NCBI GenBank assembly: GCA_015061085.1
Contig: SUXG01000008.1
Span: 20,517 to 84,516, forward strand
Source: Bacteroidales bacterium
GTDB lineage: Bacteria > Bacteroidota > Bacteroidia > Bacteroidales > Muribaculaceae
DNA length: 64,000 nt
Reading direction: 5' to 3'
Program-made: the position numbers and the translations under genes
Shown here: positions 29,116-38,423 of the stretch, piece by piece
How positions within the stretch are numbered: the first letter of the stretch is position 1
Layout: each line of letters opens with the position of its first letter
Notes under the pieces: model-generated
Database searches by the model: none
Told to the model about the DNA's origin: nothing
Seen by the model: the letters and a program-made list of their open reading frames with translations, nothing else

Positions 29116-29153
29116 AGGGCTACTTTCTTTGTTTGGAAGTAGCCCTATTTTTT
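29116..29153 (+). terminator. intrinsic terminator after susD
   Basis: AGGGCTACTT pairs with AAGTAGCCCT around an 11-nt loop, then ATTTTTTTAT. Confidence 0.85.
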
Positions 29154-29380
29154 ATATACAAATTTCATAAAAAACTATAAAACTTTTTTTTTTTTAGTTC
29201 AAAGTTTGCAAAATCCAAAATTAATTATCAAATTTGCAGTCAAATATGTAGTAAGGAGTATGTAATTTCTTGTTGCTATATTTTAACGACGAGTGGCTAA
29301 TATGATAATTGCCAAAATTGTTATGAATTTATAAAGTTTAATGACGAACATTTTATTAACAATAATTTAATTATTTTATT

Positions 29381-30955
29381 ATGAAGAAAATTTATCTATT
29401 AATGTCAGCAGTTTTGGTTGCATTATCTTCATTTGCAGCTCCAAAAGTGCTTAATCAATCTGAACCACTTCAGCTTAATGAAAATGCTAAGTTTGAAATG
29501 CTTCAGGTTAAGTATGAAAATGAAAAAGCTATCAGAAGCGGTAAGGTTGAACCAATGCGTACATGGCAAGATAATAATGGTACAGTTTGGAATGCTTACA
29601 TGCTTAATAATGGTGGTCTTTGGTCAATGGTAGGTGATGGAACTCTTACAGCAGAAGATTTTCCAGGATATTGGGTGACACTTAACGTTTACAACGAAGA
29701 TCAAAGTTTCTATTATACACTTGACTTAGCTTATCCTTCTTGCCTTGGTTGGTTCTATGATTCTTCTTCAGAATCTTATGATAAGGATGAATGTGCTTCT
29801 GTTGTAGGTGCTGAAAATATTAATAATCCATCTCCATTGGAATGGTATGATAACCAATCAGTATTTACAATGATTGATGAAGGTTATGTAAGTACATTTG
29901 GTATTTTACATCCTGGAACAGTAGATACAACATGTACATACAATGGAACTGAGGGTTATGCATTTGATGATAATACAACACTTTACTTTGCTAACTATGA
30001 TAGTGAACTCAGCTATTTGGAATTTGGTTTGAATGGTTCAGTGTCATTGAATCAAACAAGAAGCGTAAAAATGGACTATGCCGGTGATATTACAATCTTA
30101 GGTTTGGTGGCACGTAACAATACATTTAATGTAGGTGAAGTTCACGTATTTGATTGTGGTGATATCGACTATGACAATGAAGATTGGGGTATGGTATATC
30201 TTGAAGAATTCGAACCTGTTCGTCGTTATTGGGTGGCATTCTCTTCTACAGACTTTGCATACTATAATCCTGAAACAGGTGGTGCATTCAATGATGTTTA
30301 TACAAGCACTCAGCTTCCAAATAGCCCGGGTGCTTATACATCATCTGAAACAGCAACTTTCCGTACATTCTATGGTGCATTCTTTGCTCCGGAAGGAAGT
30401 GAAAAACCATACGGAAATTGGGCACTTTCTAACGACTGGATTGTAGAAAATGGTGATGTTATGACTACTCCTGAAGCATATGAACTTATCCAAGGTGCTT
30501 ACAACCTTGATATCAGTAACCAAGATGGTACTCACTATGTAGAAGGTAATTTCTATCGCAATCCACAAGTGGGTATGGCTGAATATGTAATTGGTGATGT
30601 TAATGAAGGTATGCGTTTTGTATGGGTTGATAGATTCGGCGATTTCTGGGATCTTTCTTATAAAGGAGAAATCTTCTTCCACAATGACCCAACAGACTAC
30701 CTTAAATTTGAAATGATACCATCAGTAGGTACAGAAGCTCTTTACGAAGGTAGAATTGATAGCCCGGTTTCTATTGAAAAGATTACAATGCCTGAAACAG
30801 AAAAGATCAACGTTAAGGTTGTTGGTAACTCAATCGTTGCTCCGGAAGGTGCTGAAATCTATAATCTCAATGGTGTTCGCGTAAACGCTAATGACCTCGA
30901 AAACGGTCTTTACATCGTTAAGGTTGGTAAGAACGCTGTAAAAGTTGTTCTCTAA
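29381..30955 (+). CDS. secreted protein with C-terminal sorting-type tail
   Basis: A 524-residue exported protein (signal MKKIYLLMSAVLVALSSFAAP) without a recognised catalytic motif. The body is rich in Tyr, Asp, Asn and Trp, suggesting beta-sheet repeats. The last 60 residues (IEKITMPETEKINVKVVGNS.. EIYNLNGVRVNANDLENGLYIVKVGKNAVKVVL) resemble type IX/Por secretion tails. It shares the extreme T-ending codon bias of the preceding SusCD pair, so it is probably also very abundant and possibly a surface partner of it. It has its own terminator, and the 285-bp gap upstream may hold its own promoter. Confidence 0.75.
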   Translation: MKKIYLLMSAVLVALSSFAAPKVLNQSEPLQLNENAKFEMLQVKYENEKAIRSGKVEPMRTWQDNNGTVWNAYMLNNGGLWSMVGDGTLTAEDFPGYWVTLNVYNEDQSFYYTLDLAYPSCLGWFYDSSSESYDKDECASVVGAENINNPSPLEWYDNQSVFTMIDEGYVSTFGILHPGTVDTTCTYNGTEGYAFDDNTTLYFANYDSELSYLEFGLNGSVSLNQTRSVKMDYAGDITILGLVARNNTFNVGEVHVFDCGDIDYDNEDWGMVYLEEFEPVRRYWVAFSSTDFAYYNPETGGAFNDVYTSTQLPNSPGAYTSSETATFRTFYGAFFAPEGSEKPYGNWALSNDWIVENGDVMTTPEAYELIQGAYNLDISNQDGTHYVEGNFYRNPQVGMAEYVIGDVNEGMRFVWVDRFGDFWDLSYKGEIFFHNDPTDYLKFEMIPSVGTEALYEGRIDSPVSIEKITMPETEKINVKVVGNSIVAPEGAEIYNLNGVRVNANDLENGLYIVKVGKNAVKVVL

Positions 30956-30984
30956 TCAGAAATAATCACACACGATTATATCGG

Positions 30985-31014
30985 AAAGGTGTCCCATTCG
31001 GGGCACCTTTTTTT
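30985..31014 (+). terminator. intrinsic terminator
   Basis: AAAGGTGTCCC pairs with GGGGCACCTTT, followed by seven T. Confidence 0.85.
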
Positions 31015-31040
31015 GATTCCCATTAGGATGTCAAAGACAA

Positions 31041-31216
31041 AAAAGGCTAAAAGGACGAAAGGGGCTAAAAGGCTCAAAAGCCCAAAATGCCTAAAAGGGC
31101 TAAAAGGGAGACAAGGCAAGGATGAATGTTTAATGGTTAAAATGGTGCTCCTTAAACTCCCTATTCTCCTTAAATTCTCTAAGCGCTCTACTTTCCCTAA
31201 ACTCTCAACCCTTGCT
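31041..31216. repeat. two opposed arms of 9-bp-period repeats
   Basis: 31041-31124 is a decayed array of the 9-mer GGCTAAAAG. 31147-31216 is an array on the other strand of TTTAAGGAG-like 9-mers. In one frame the left arm encodes Xaa-Xaa-Lys triplets, but the frame lacks other coding signs, so I treat it as intergenic repeat. Confidence 0.65.
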
Positions 31217-31244
31217 ACTATAAAGCACTTTTTTATGCTAATTG

Positions 31245-31275
31245 TTTGGAGAATGAAAAAAAATGTCTAACTTTG
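31245..31275 (+). promoter_or_regulatory. promoter of the btuB operon
   Basis: TTTG at 31245-31248 and TAACTTTG at 31268-31275 with 19 bp between them. The predicted start is at the first base of the riboswitch P1 stem. Confidence 0.75.
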
Positions 31276-31281
31276 CAACGC

Positions 31282-31427
31282 AATCGGTATCAAGGGAATC
31301 AGGTGAGAATCCTGAACAGAGCCGCTGCTGTAAGCCCACAAGAGGCTGAATGATTTCACTGTCACAACTCCTACGACGGGAAGGAACATTCGCTTAAAGC
31401 CGGGATAAGTCAGAAAACCTGCCGATT
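31282..31427 (+). promoter_or_regulatory. cobalamin riboswitch 1 (upstream of btuB)
   Basis: Matches the adenosylcobalamin aptamer. P1 is AATCGG/CCGATT. GGGAATCAGGTGAGAATCCTG is the first conserved block, GCCGCTGCTGTAAG the core, and AAGTCAGAAAACCTGCCGA the B12 box. It lies 47 nt before the btuB ATG. Binding of B12 should lower expression of the uptake genes; no T-tailed terminator follows, so control is probably at translation initiation. Confidence 0.92.
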
Positions 31428-31474
31428 ACACATATTTTGTTGAAGCTTTCGAGCATTAGAGCTAACAAAAACAG

Positions 31475-33538
31475 ATGACAGACATTCTAAAGACTAAAGC
31501 ATTGCTGCTATTGGCAATTGCTATCCCTTTCCTATCGTGGGGAGCGACTGTCGAAATGATTGCGCCGGACACGATGATGGTTGACCTTGATGAATTTGAG
31601 GTCGTCGGTGTTCAACGTCCATACGCGGAGGTGATTCCATCGCAAAGACTATCGGGCGATCAACTTGAGTCGCTCAATTCGCATAGTGTCGCTGACGCTG
31701 TGCGCTACTTCTCAGGGGTACAAATCAAGGACTATGGTGGTGTCGGCGGCGTGAAAACTGTCGATATTCGCAGCATGGGCACCAACCACATGGGCGTCTT
31801 CTACGATGGTATTCAGCTCGGCAATGCTCAGAATGGTCAGATCGACCTCGGCAAATTTTCGCTCGATAACATAGAGGAAATCTCGATGTACAATGGTCAG
31901 AAGAGTGAAATCTTCCAGTCAGCCAAGGACTTCGGCTCTGCCGGTACGATCTATCTTCGCACACGCTATCCACGTTTCCCATCGGGCAAACGCTACAACC
32001 TCAACCTCACATTCCGTACCGGCTCGTTCGGTCTGCTCAATCCGTCGGTGCGTCTGGAGTATCGACTCAGTGAGCGTGTCAGCGCGTCGGTCAATGCCGA
32101 ATATACAAATGCCCATGGACGCTACAAATTTCGCTATCGCAAGGTGTTCTCCGACGGCACTTTGGCATGGGACACCACAGCAGTGCGTCAGAATGGCGAC
32201 ATCGAGGCACTCCGACTTGAAGCCGGCGTCTTTGGCTATGTCAATGACGGTAAGTGGAATGTGAAGGCCTATTACTATGACTCCGAGAAGGGTATTCCGG
32301 GCGCAATAGTCAATAATGTGTGGAAGAATTCGCAGCGCCAGTGGGATAGAAACTTCTTTGCGCAAGGCAGCTATCAACAGCGACTCTCGGAGCGTTACGA
32401 ACTAATGGTCAACGCCAAGTATGCACGCGACTATATGCGTTATCTCAACCCGGACACGACGCTGATGTATCTTGATAATCAGTTTTGGCAAGATGAGCTG
32501 TATATCTCGACAGCGAATAAATACACAATCTTACGCGACTGGGACGTCAACCTCTCTGTCGATTATCAGTGGAACACGCTCGACGCTACGCTGACCAACT
32601 TCGCTTGCCCGACGCGTCACTCCTTGCTTGCCGCTCTTGCGACAGCTTATCGCTGGCAGCGACTCAAGGCTCAGGCAAGTATCCTCGGCAAATTTGTATT
32701 CGATCACTCCAAGATAATCAGTGGTAGCGACTATCTCGGCCACCGCACCAACAAGTTCTCAAAGTTCACACCGGCTGTCTTCGTCTCCTATCAGCCGATA
32801 GAGAACAGGGACTTCAATCTGCGTGCGTTCTATAAGCGCATCTTCCGAATGCCGACATTCAATGACCTCTATTACACAGACATCGGCAATGCCGACCTGA
32901 AGCCGGAGTATGCAACGCAATACAACGTAGGGCTTCAGCACCGTTGGAATTTCGATCGCACAATCTTCAAGAGTTTCAACGTGACAGCCGATGCTTACTA
33001 CAACGAAGTGACCGATAAGATTATCGCTGTGCCAAAGGGTACGGGCCAATATCGCTGGATGATGATGAACATCGGCGAGGTGCATATCACGGGCGTCGAT
33101 GTGACGGCTCAGCTCTCAATGCTCCTGCCTTACGACATTGCCATTAACGGTCAACTCAACTACACCTATCAGACGGCGCAAGACTACTCCGATCCGACGG
33201 ATTGTCTTGATGAGGCCGGCACTTATAAGGGTCAGATTGCCTACATACCATGGCATAGCGGCTCGACTATACTCAACGCTGCATGGCGAGGCATCGGTCT
33301 GAACTACAGCTTCATCTATGTCGGCGAGCGTTATCACAACTCGTCGAACATTCCTGCCAATTACGAGCAACCGTGGTACACCCATGACCTTTCGGCTTCC
33401 TATGCTTTCAAGGTGGGCAAAGTGGGGCTTAAGGCCACGCTTGAGGTCAATAATCTGCTCAATCAGCAATACGAAGTGATAATGAACTACCCGATGCCGG
33501 GTCGTAACTATAAACTAATTCTAAAGGTTGATATATGA
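31475..33538 (+). CDS. btuB: TonB-dependent cobalamin receptor, BtuB-like
   Basis: A 687-residue outer-membrane transporter with signal peptide to about residue 24 and a TonB box-like stretch (DLDEFEVVGVQRP). The plug contains GVQIKDYGGVGGVKTVDIRS, YDGIQLGNAQNGQIDLGKF and the barrel ends with aromatic-rich GRNYKLILKVDI. The B12 assignment rests on the cobalamin riboswitch directly upstream and on the BtuG-like protein whose ATG overlaps its stop codon. It is shorter than SusC and lacks the regulatory-like N-terminal domain. G/C-ending codons are more frequent than in the SusCD genes. Confidence 0.92.
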   Translation: MTDILKTKALLLLAIAIPFLSWGATVEMIAPDTMMVDLDEFEVVGVQRPYAEVIPSQRLSGDQLESLNSHSVADAVRYFSGVQIKDYGGVGGVKTVDIRSMGTNHMGVFYDGIQLGNAQNGQIDLGKFSLDNIEEISMYNGQKSEIFQSAKDFGSAGTIYLRTRYPRFPSGKRYNLNLTFRTGSFGLLNPSVRLEYRLSERVSASVNAEYTNAHGRYKFRYRKVFSDGTLAWDTTAVRQNGDIEALRLEAGVFGYVNDGKWNVKAYYYDSEKGIPGAIVNNVWKNSQRQWDRNFFAQGSYQQRLSERYELMVNAKYARDYMRYLNPDTTLMYLDNQFWQDELYISTANKYTILRDWDVNLSVDYQWNTLDATLTNFACPTRHSLLAALATAYRWQRLKAQASILGKFVFDHSKIISGSDYLGHRTNKFSKFTPAVFVSYQPIENRDFNLRAFYKRIFRMPTFNDLYYTDIGNADLKPEYATQYNVGLQHRWNFDRTIFKSFNVTADAYYNEVTDKIIAVPKGTGQYRWMMMNIGEVHITGVDVTAQLSMLLPYDIAINGQLNYTYQTAQDYSDPTDCLDEAGTYKGQIAYIPWHSGSTILNAAWRGIGLNYSFIYVGERYHNSSNIPANYEQPWYTHDLSASYAFKVGKVGLKATLEVNNLLNQQYEVIMNYPMPGRNYKLILKVDI

Positions 33539-34689
33539 TGAAATCGACTATCAAATACGCGCTGATGCTCATCGCTGCTGTCGCACTCCTCGGCTCATGT
33601 CGTGGTGAAGATGTGATTTTTATCCCTGAGGAGGTTGAAGTCAGCACGCCTGAGTACACAGCAATCAAAGGTTTCTACCTGCTCAATGAGGGCAATATGG
33701 GTAGCAATAAGGCGACACTCGACTACTATGACTATGTCTCAGGTGTATATACTCGCAATATCTATGGCAATGCCAATCCCTCGGTGCCTAAAGAGATGGG
33801 CGACGTGGGCAATGACTTGAAGATATATGGCTCGAAGCTTTATGCAGTCATCAACTGCTCCAACAAGATAGAGGTGATGGATGTCGCTACGACAAAGCGT
33901 ATCGGTCAGATAGACATCCCCAACTGTCGTTACATTCGCTTCCATGAAGGTTATGCCTATGTCACATCCTATGCCGGCCCGGTGGAGATACGCCCCGACT
34001 ACACGCAGAAGGGATTTGTGGCTAAGATAGACACTGCCACACTGCAGGAGGTCGATCGCTGCATTGTCGGTTTTCAACCCGATGAGCTGGAAATTGTCGA
34101 TGGCAAGATATATGTAGCCAACTCGGGCGGATATATGGTGCCACGCTACGAAAATACGATGTCGGTTATCGATATTGCGACATTTGCAGAGATAGAGCGG
34201 GTCACTATCGACATTAATCTTCATCGCTTGCGTTGTGACCGACATGGACAACTCTGGGTGTCGTCGCGTGGTGACTACTACGATGAAAACTCGAAGCTGT
34301 ATTGCTACGACACTCGCAAGAAGCGCATCACTGCCAAGCTCGATGTGCCGGTGTCGAATATGTGTCTTGACGGCGACTCACTCTATGTCGTCAGCGCACA
34401 GTGGAGCTATGTGACAATGAGCAATGAGATAACCAATTGTATAATAGACATCAACAGTCGCGAGGTGGTCTGCGACAATTTCATCAAGGACGGCACCGAT
34501 GCCGAAATCCGTATTCCTTACGGCGTGATGATCAATCCGATCACCAAAGACATCTATGTGACAGACGCCAAAAACTATGTCAATCCCGGGTATCTGCATT
34601 GTTACGGTGGTGACGGAATACGCAAATGGAGCGTTCGCACAGGCGACATACCGGCACACTTCGTCTTTGTCGGTGATGAGAAACAATAA
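33535..34689 (+). CDS. btuG: BtuG-like surface B12-binding lipoprotein (YncE-type beta-propeller)
   Basis: A 384-residue lipoprotein (lipobox LLGSC within the first 23 residues). The body shows repeated blades typical of YncE/DUF5074 propellers: GNDLKIYGSKLYAVINCSNKIEVMDVATTKRIGQI, YIRFHEGYAYVTSYAG, and IVDGKIYVANSGGYMV..NTMSVIDIATF. In Bacteroides, BtuG caps BtuB on the surface and binds cobalamins very tightly. The ATG overlaps the btuB stop codon (ATGATGA). The name follows from fold plus context. Confidence 0.85.
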   Translation: MMKSTIKYALMLIAAVALLGSCRGEDVIFIPEEVEVSTPEYTAIKGFYLLNEGNMGSNKATLDYYDYVSGVYTRNIYGNANPSVPKEMGDVGNDLKIYGSKLYAVINCSNKIEVMDVATTKRIGQIDIPNCRYIRFHEGYAYVTSYAGPVEIRPDYTQKGFVAKIDTATLQEVDRCIVGFQPDELEIVDGKIYVANSGGYMVPRYENTMSVIDIATFAEIERVTIDINLHRLRCDRHGQLWVSSRGDYYDENSKLYCYDTRKKRITAKLDVPVSNMCLDGDSLYVVSAQWSYVTMSNEITNCIIDINSREVVCDNFIKDGTDAEIRIPYGVMINPITKDIYVTDAKNYVNPGYLHCYGGDGIRKWSVRTGDIPAHFVFVGDEKQ

Positions 34690-34708
34690 ATTTTAACTCT
34701 TATTATAT

Positions 34709-35860
34709 ATGAAAAGAATTTTTACACTATTTCTTGCAGGCGTTTCTCTCTGTGCTACGGCTCAGAATTCGCCTTATATCAGCAAGGTCTATGACTTTTT
34801 GCCTGCACCGGGACAGTTTGTCAACGAATTGCCGGAGTATATGGACGGCGATAGCCATGAGGCAATACTCGCTAAGGTTGAGGAGCAAATCTGTGGCGAT
34901 AAGAATCCCGGCATGATCAGTCTTGGCGCATTCGGTGGCTATGTGGTGTTTGGCTTCGACCACCCGGTAGCAAACGTAGAGGGTGCTTACGACTTCAAGA
35001 TATATGCCAACGCATTCATGGCGGCCGGAAGTTCTGCAGGCGGTAGTTGCGAGCCGGGTATCGTGATGGTCTCTGTCGATGCCAATGGCAACGGCTTGGC
35101 TGATGACGAGTGGTACGAACTCGCCGGTAGCGACTATGGCAAGGAAACGACTATCAAGAACTATAGTATCACTTATTATAAACCTGATGCCGACAAGACT
35201 CCGACGGCTGATGGAATGATAACCGATACGACCTACATCCGTTGGACATCTTCGGAGGGCGAAGAGGGCTATGTGATGAAAAACAGTTTTCATAACCAAT
35301 CGTATTGGCCAGAATGGTATGAGGGCGAGACAATGGAGTTCATCGGCACAAAATTGACTGATAACGCATTTGATCAAAGTGGCAACGGTTCTTACTATGT
35401 GCTTACGCGTTTGGATTGGGGCTATGCCGATAATTTAGCCAATGACATCGACGAGGGCTTCAAAATCGATTGGGCTGTCGATGCGCAAGGCAATTCTAAA
35501 CACCTGACTCACATTGACTTTGTGAAGGTATATACGGCTGTCAATCAGTATTGTGGTTGGATAGGAGAGACTTCGACTGAAATTTGCGGTGCTGAGGACC
35601 TTCACCCAGATGCAGAGGTGGTCGGTGTCGATGCCGTTGATGCCGACGATGATGTATTGACGCTTATGGCATCAAATGCTTACGGCGTTGCCTTACGAAA
35701 TGGTGGAGAAGCTATGGAAGCTCAGATTTATTCGGTCGGTGGTGGCATAGTGAAGCAGACAGTGCTTGCTTCGGGCGATAACCTCATCGATGTCGCATCG
35801 CTTCCGAAGGGTGTCTATATCATCAGAGCCGGTCGCAAAGCGATTAAGTTTGCGAAATAA
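34709..35860 (+). CDS. secreted protein of the B12 locus, C-terminal sorting-type tail
   Basis: A 383-residue exported protein with a standard signal peptide (MKRIFTLFLAGVSLCATAQ). The body (YISKVYDFLPAPGQFVNELPEY..SLGAFGGYVVFGFDHPVAN) belongs to a Bacteroidetes cell-surface family often found next to BtuG genes. The C-terminal 70 residues after GAEDLHPDAEVVG are an acidic linker and a tail (YSVGGGIVKQTVLASGDN..LPKGVYIIRAGRKAIKFAK) of the type IX sorting kind. It follows btuG by 19 bp and is under riboswitch 1. It may be an extra B12 or corrinoid binder, but that is inference. Confidence 0.72.
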   Translation: MKRIFTLFLAGVSLCATAQNSPYISKVYDFLPAPGQFVNELPEYMDGDSHEAILAKVEEQICGDKNPGMISLGAFGGYVVFGFDHPVANVEGAYDFKIYANAFMAAGSSAGGSCEPGIVMVSVDANGNGLADDEWYELAGSDYGKETTIKNYSITYYKPDADKTPTADGMITDTTYIRWTSSEGEEGYVMKNSFHNQSYWPEWYEGETMEFIGTKLTDNAFDQSGNGSYYVLTRLDWGYADNLANDIDEGFKIDWAVDAQGNSKHLTHIDFVKVYTAVNQYCGWIGETSTEICGAEDLHPDAEVVGVDAVDADDDVLTLMASNAYGVALRNGGEAMEAQIYSVGGGIVKQTVLASGDNLIDVASLPKGVYIIRAGRKAIKFAK

Positions 35861-35934
35861 GCAGTCATCTGCATAGACAGACTGCGCGGTCGGCACAAGA
35901 GAGTGTCAATCGATAAAAACTACATATTGGGATA

Positions 35935-36120
35935 GCAGAAGGCTCGGCTTAACGTCGATTAAAAGGGAACGGGGTGAGAACCCCCGGCAGACCCGCTGCT
36001 GTAATTTCCGTGCCCATCAGGGCGATGCTTGATAAATGTCACTGAATCAATAGATTTCGGGAAGGCATCAAGCGTTATCTCTACTCAAGAGATGGAATAA
36101 GCCAGAAGACCTGCCTTTGC
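35935..36120 (+). promoter_or_regulatory. cobalamin riboswitch 2
   Basis: A second aptamer with larger peripheral arms. GGGAACGGGGTGAGAACCCC and GACCCGCTGCTGTAA form the core and AAGCCAGAAGACCTGCC is the B12 box; GCAGAAGGC and GCCTTTGC close it. It controls the lipoprotein gene at 36357, 237 nt downstream, so this gene is regulated by B12 separately from btuB-btuG. Confidence 0.9.
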
Positions 36121-36209
36121 TTGCCTTAAGGATATGCTTACGAGGACTTGAGCATTTGGCAATTTTTTAGGTGACGATGAGGCCATCGGTGCATCCTGTC
36201 GATGACTAT

Positions 36210-36273
36210 AGTGTAGTCGTTTGACTGAGGGAGTATAGAACGCACAGTCGGCAGTGTAGTCGGCGACTACACT
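36210..36273 (+). promoter_or_regulatory. competing hairpins between riboswitch 2 and its gene
   Basis: AGTGTAGTCG occurs twice (36210-36219 and 36253-36262), followed by its exact complement CGACTACACT (36264-36273). Only one copy can pair at a time. This could be the switching part of the long leader, but no T-run follows. Confidence 0.4.
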
Positions 36274-36356
36274 CGCATCGCAGAGTCAACTTTTTCAAAT
36301 TCTTGTAGGCAAGTGATTGATAATCATTTTGTTAACCATTTAATAAATTACAAGAA

Positions 36357-38183
36357 ATGAAAAAGTTTTTTTATTGTGCGCTTTTAGCGCTTGCGACAGT
36401 CTTCACAGGCTGTTATGATGACGATGACTTGTGGAATAGAATCGATGATCTCACAGGTCGAGTGGAAACAATCGAAGAGATCCTCCAAGGTCTCAATACG
36501 GAGATTACCGACATCAAGACCGTGGTTTCGGCACTCAACAAGGGTGCGGTGATTACTGCAGTCGAAGAAACTCCACAAGGTTATCGCTTGACATTCAGTG
36601 ATGGCAAGGTGATAGAACTTCACCATGGCGTCAATGGCATCGACGGCGAGAATGCCCCGGTGATCGGTGTAAAGGAAGATGTCGATGGTATCTACTACTG
36701 GATAATCACAGTCAATGGTGTGACCGAATGGCTTCTTGACAGCAACGGCAATAAACTTCGTGTTACCGGCAAAGATGGTGAGAAAGGCGATAAGGGCGAC
36801 AAGGGTGATCAAGGCGAAACCGGTCCAATGGGTCCTACAGGTCCTGCCGGCCAAGACGGTGAAAAAGGCGATAAGGGCGATAAGGGTGACAAGGGTGATC
36901 AAGGCGAAACCGGTCCAATGGGTCCTACAGGTCCTGCCGGTCAAGATGGTCAAGACGGTGTCACTCCTGTGATCGGCGTAGATGCTGAAGGCTATTGGAC
37001 AATCGACACAGGCAACGGTCCTGAACGCATCGTCGATGCTAACGGTCACTATGTCAGAGCGATAGGTATCAGCGGTGACTCTTTCTTTACAAATGTAGTT
37101 GTCGGCGAAGACGAGGTGATCTTCTATCTCGCGAGTGGCGAAACATTCTCAGTCTATCGCGTTGACAATTTCGGTATCATGATTGACACAACCGATGTGG
37201 AAGTGGCTCAAGGCACAACCAAAGAATTTGCAATGACTTTGACAAAGGTCAGCACTGTCTTTGTGGCATCAGTGACAGAGGATTGGGACGCACTTGTCAA
37301 GGGTGATGTGCTTTATGTCACTGCTCCAAGCGAAATTAATGACGAAAATATCGTGGGTGAAATCAATATCATTGCAGCCAACAAGCGTGGCGATTGTCGT
37401 GCGTTCACTCTTGAGTGCGTAGCAGTGTCACCAATGAGAATCCTTACATTCGAAGATGCCGATGCACGCTTCACTCCTTACTCGCTTGACTATGCCGGCG
37501 TTACAATAAGTAAATGGAGCGATCTTATTGATAGCGAGCAGTATAATGGTCCGTTGACCTACGACTTTAGTGGCGGGACATACTATTGGTATGATGAAGG
37601 CAACACCGAATTGTTCCACTCGTTTGTGACTCCGTATTGGGGTGGTGGTCATGCCATATCAAACTATGTTATAGAAAATTATGAAACACTCCCAGATGGT
37701 CACAATGGATGGTATGAATTGCAGTTCAGCAACCCGATAGGTGGTCACAACGGTTCAAGCAATTTCGCCGTACATAATGGCTACAAAGATTTCTTCAATT
37801 CAGGAATATATGATGCTCAACTTCAAGGATTTGAATTTGCAGACGGCGTGGCTCGCGTCGTTGACCACATGTATGTGACCAACATCAATTATGTGCTTAA
37901 CTCTTTGACATACGGCGACGGATTTAATACGCCTGCAACCGAATCTACCTATCTGAAGGTGATTGCTTACGGCTTTAATGGCGAAGAATCTACAGGACAG
38001 GCTGAGATTTATCTCTGCAAAGATGGTCAGTTGATTACTACTTGGGAGAAATTCGACCTTTCTTCGTTGGGTAAGGTGACCAAGGTAGTCTTCAACTTTG
38101 AAGCGAGTGAAGACCAAAGTGGCAGCTATGGTCTTAACTGCCCTGCTTATTTCGCTTACGACGATGTCGCTGTCGTGATGTAG
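36357..38183 (+). CDS. B12-regulated lipoprotein: DUF4988, collagen-like repeats, DUF4465
   Basis: A 608-residue surface lipoprotein ([19 protein letters not shown]). Residues 25-130 fit the DUF4988/PL29-like N-terminal module with a short coiled coil ([20 protein letters not shown]). Residues about 139-201 are collagen-like Gly-Xaa-Yaa repeats ([20 protein letters not shown] twice). A spacer module is followed by a C-terminal beta-sandwich of about 250 residues ([38 protein letters not shown]) matching DUF4465. Surface cobalamin binders with DUF4465-like domains (BtuH class) are known from Bacteroides B12 loci, so a B12-capture role is likely, with the collagen rod as a spacer; this is inference supported by the riboswitch. 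Confidence 0.82.
   Translation: MKKFFYCALLALATVFTGCYDDDDLWNRIDDLTGRVETIEEILQGLNTEITDIKTVVSALNKGAVITAVEETPQGYRLTFSDGKVIELHHGVNGIDGENAPVIGVKEDVDGIYYWIITVNGVTEWLLDSNGNKLRVTGKDGEKGDKGDKGDQGETGPMGPTGPAGQDGEKGDKGDKGDKGDQGETGPMGPTGPAGQDGQDGVTPVIGVDAEGYWTIDTGNGPERIVDANGHYVRAIGISGDSFFTNVVVGEDEVIFYLASGETFSVYRVDNFGIMIDTTDVEVAQGTTKEFAMTLTKVSTVFVASVTEDWDALVKGDVLYVTAPSEINDENIVGEINIIAANKRGDCRAFTLECVAVSPMRILTFEDADARFTPYSLDYAGVTISKWSDLIDSEQYNGPLTYDFSGGTYYWYDEGNTELFHSFVTPYWGGGHAISNYVIENYETLPDGHNGWYELQFSNPIGGHNGSSNFAVHNGYKDFFNSGIYDAQLQGFEFADGVARVVDHMYVTNINYVLNSLTYGDGFNTPATESTYLKVIAYGFNGEESTGQAEIYLCKDGQLITTWEKFDLSSLGKVTKVVFNFEASEDQSGSYGLNCPAYFAYDDVAVVM
36801..36940 (+). repeat. in-gene 90-bp repeat coding the collagen-like rod
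   Basis: The 50 bases 36801-36850 recur exactly at 36891-36940, 90 bp (30 residues) later. The identity is at DNA level, so the duplication is recent or kept by gene conversion and could vary in copy number. Confidence 0.85.
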
Positions 38184-38298
38184 GAAATACGGATACTTCA
38201 ATAGTTTTTCTTTGTATGGTATAGATTTGTTTACTAACCTTTTATTTTAGTTTATGCGAATATGAAACAGACACAGAATTAGAAACGTTCAAAAGTGA

Positions 38299-38335
38299 AT
38301 ATTGTCCGGCAAGCGATTGTCGGGCAATATTTTTT
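38299..38335 (+). terminator. intrinsic terminator after the DUF4465 gene
   Basis: AATATTGTCCG pairs with CGGGCAATATT with one wobble, then TTTT. It lies 116 bp after the stop. Confidence 0.7.
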
Positions 38336-38412
38336 ATAGTAAAACCTTTTTAATCGTGGCATTTGTTGTAATAAAATAGTACTTGATATATGAATAGTGA
38401 AATAAATTAACT

Positions 38413-38420
38413 ATATTTGC
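38413..38420 (+). promoter_or_regulatory. -7 box touching the mgtC-family start codon
   Basis: TATATTTG ends 3 bp before the ATG at 38424. If used, transcription would start at or just after the start codon, which implies a leaderless mRNA. Confidence 0.5.
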
Positions 38421-38423
38421 ACT

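Noticed and set aside
30989..31270. Lysine-rich 93-codon ORF
   Set aside because: It is produced by the 9-bp repeat arrays, overlaps a terminator and has no homology I recognise.
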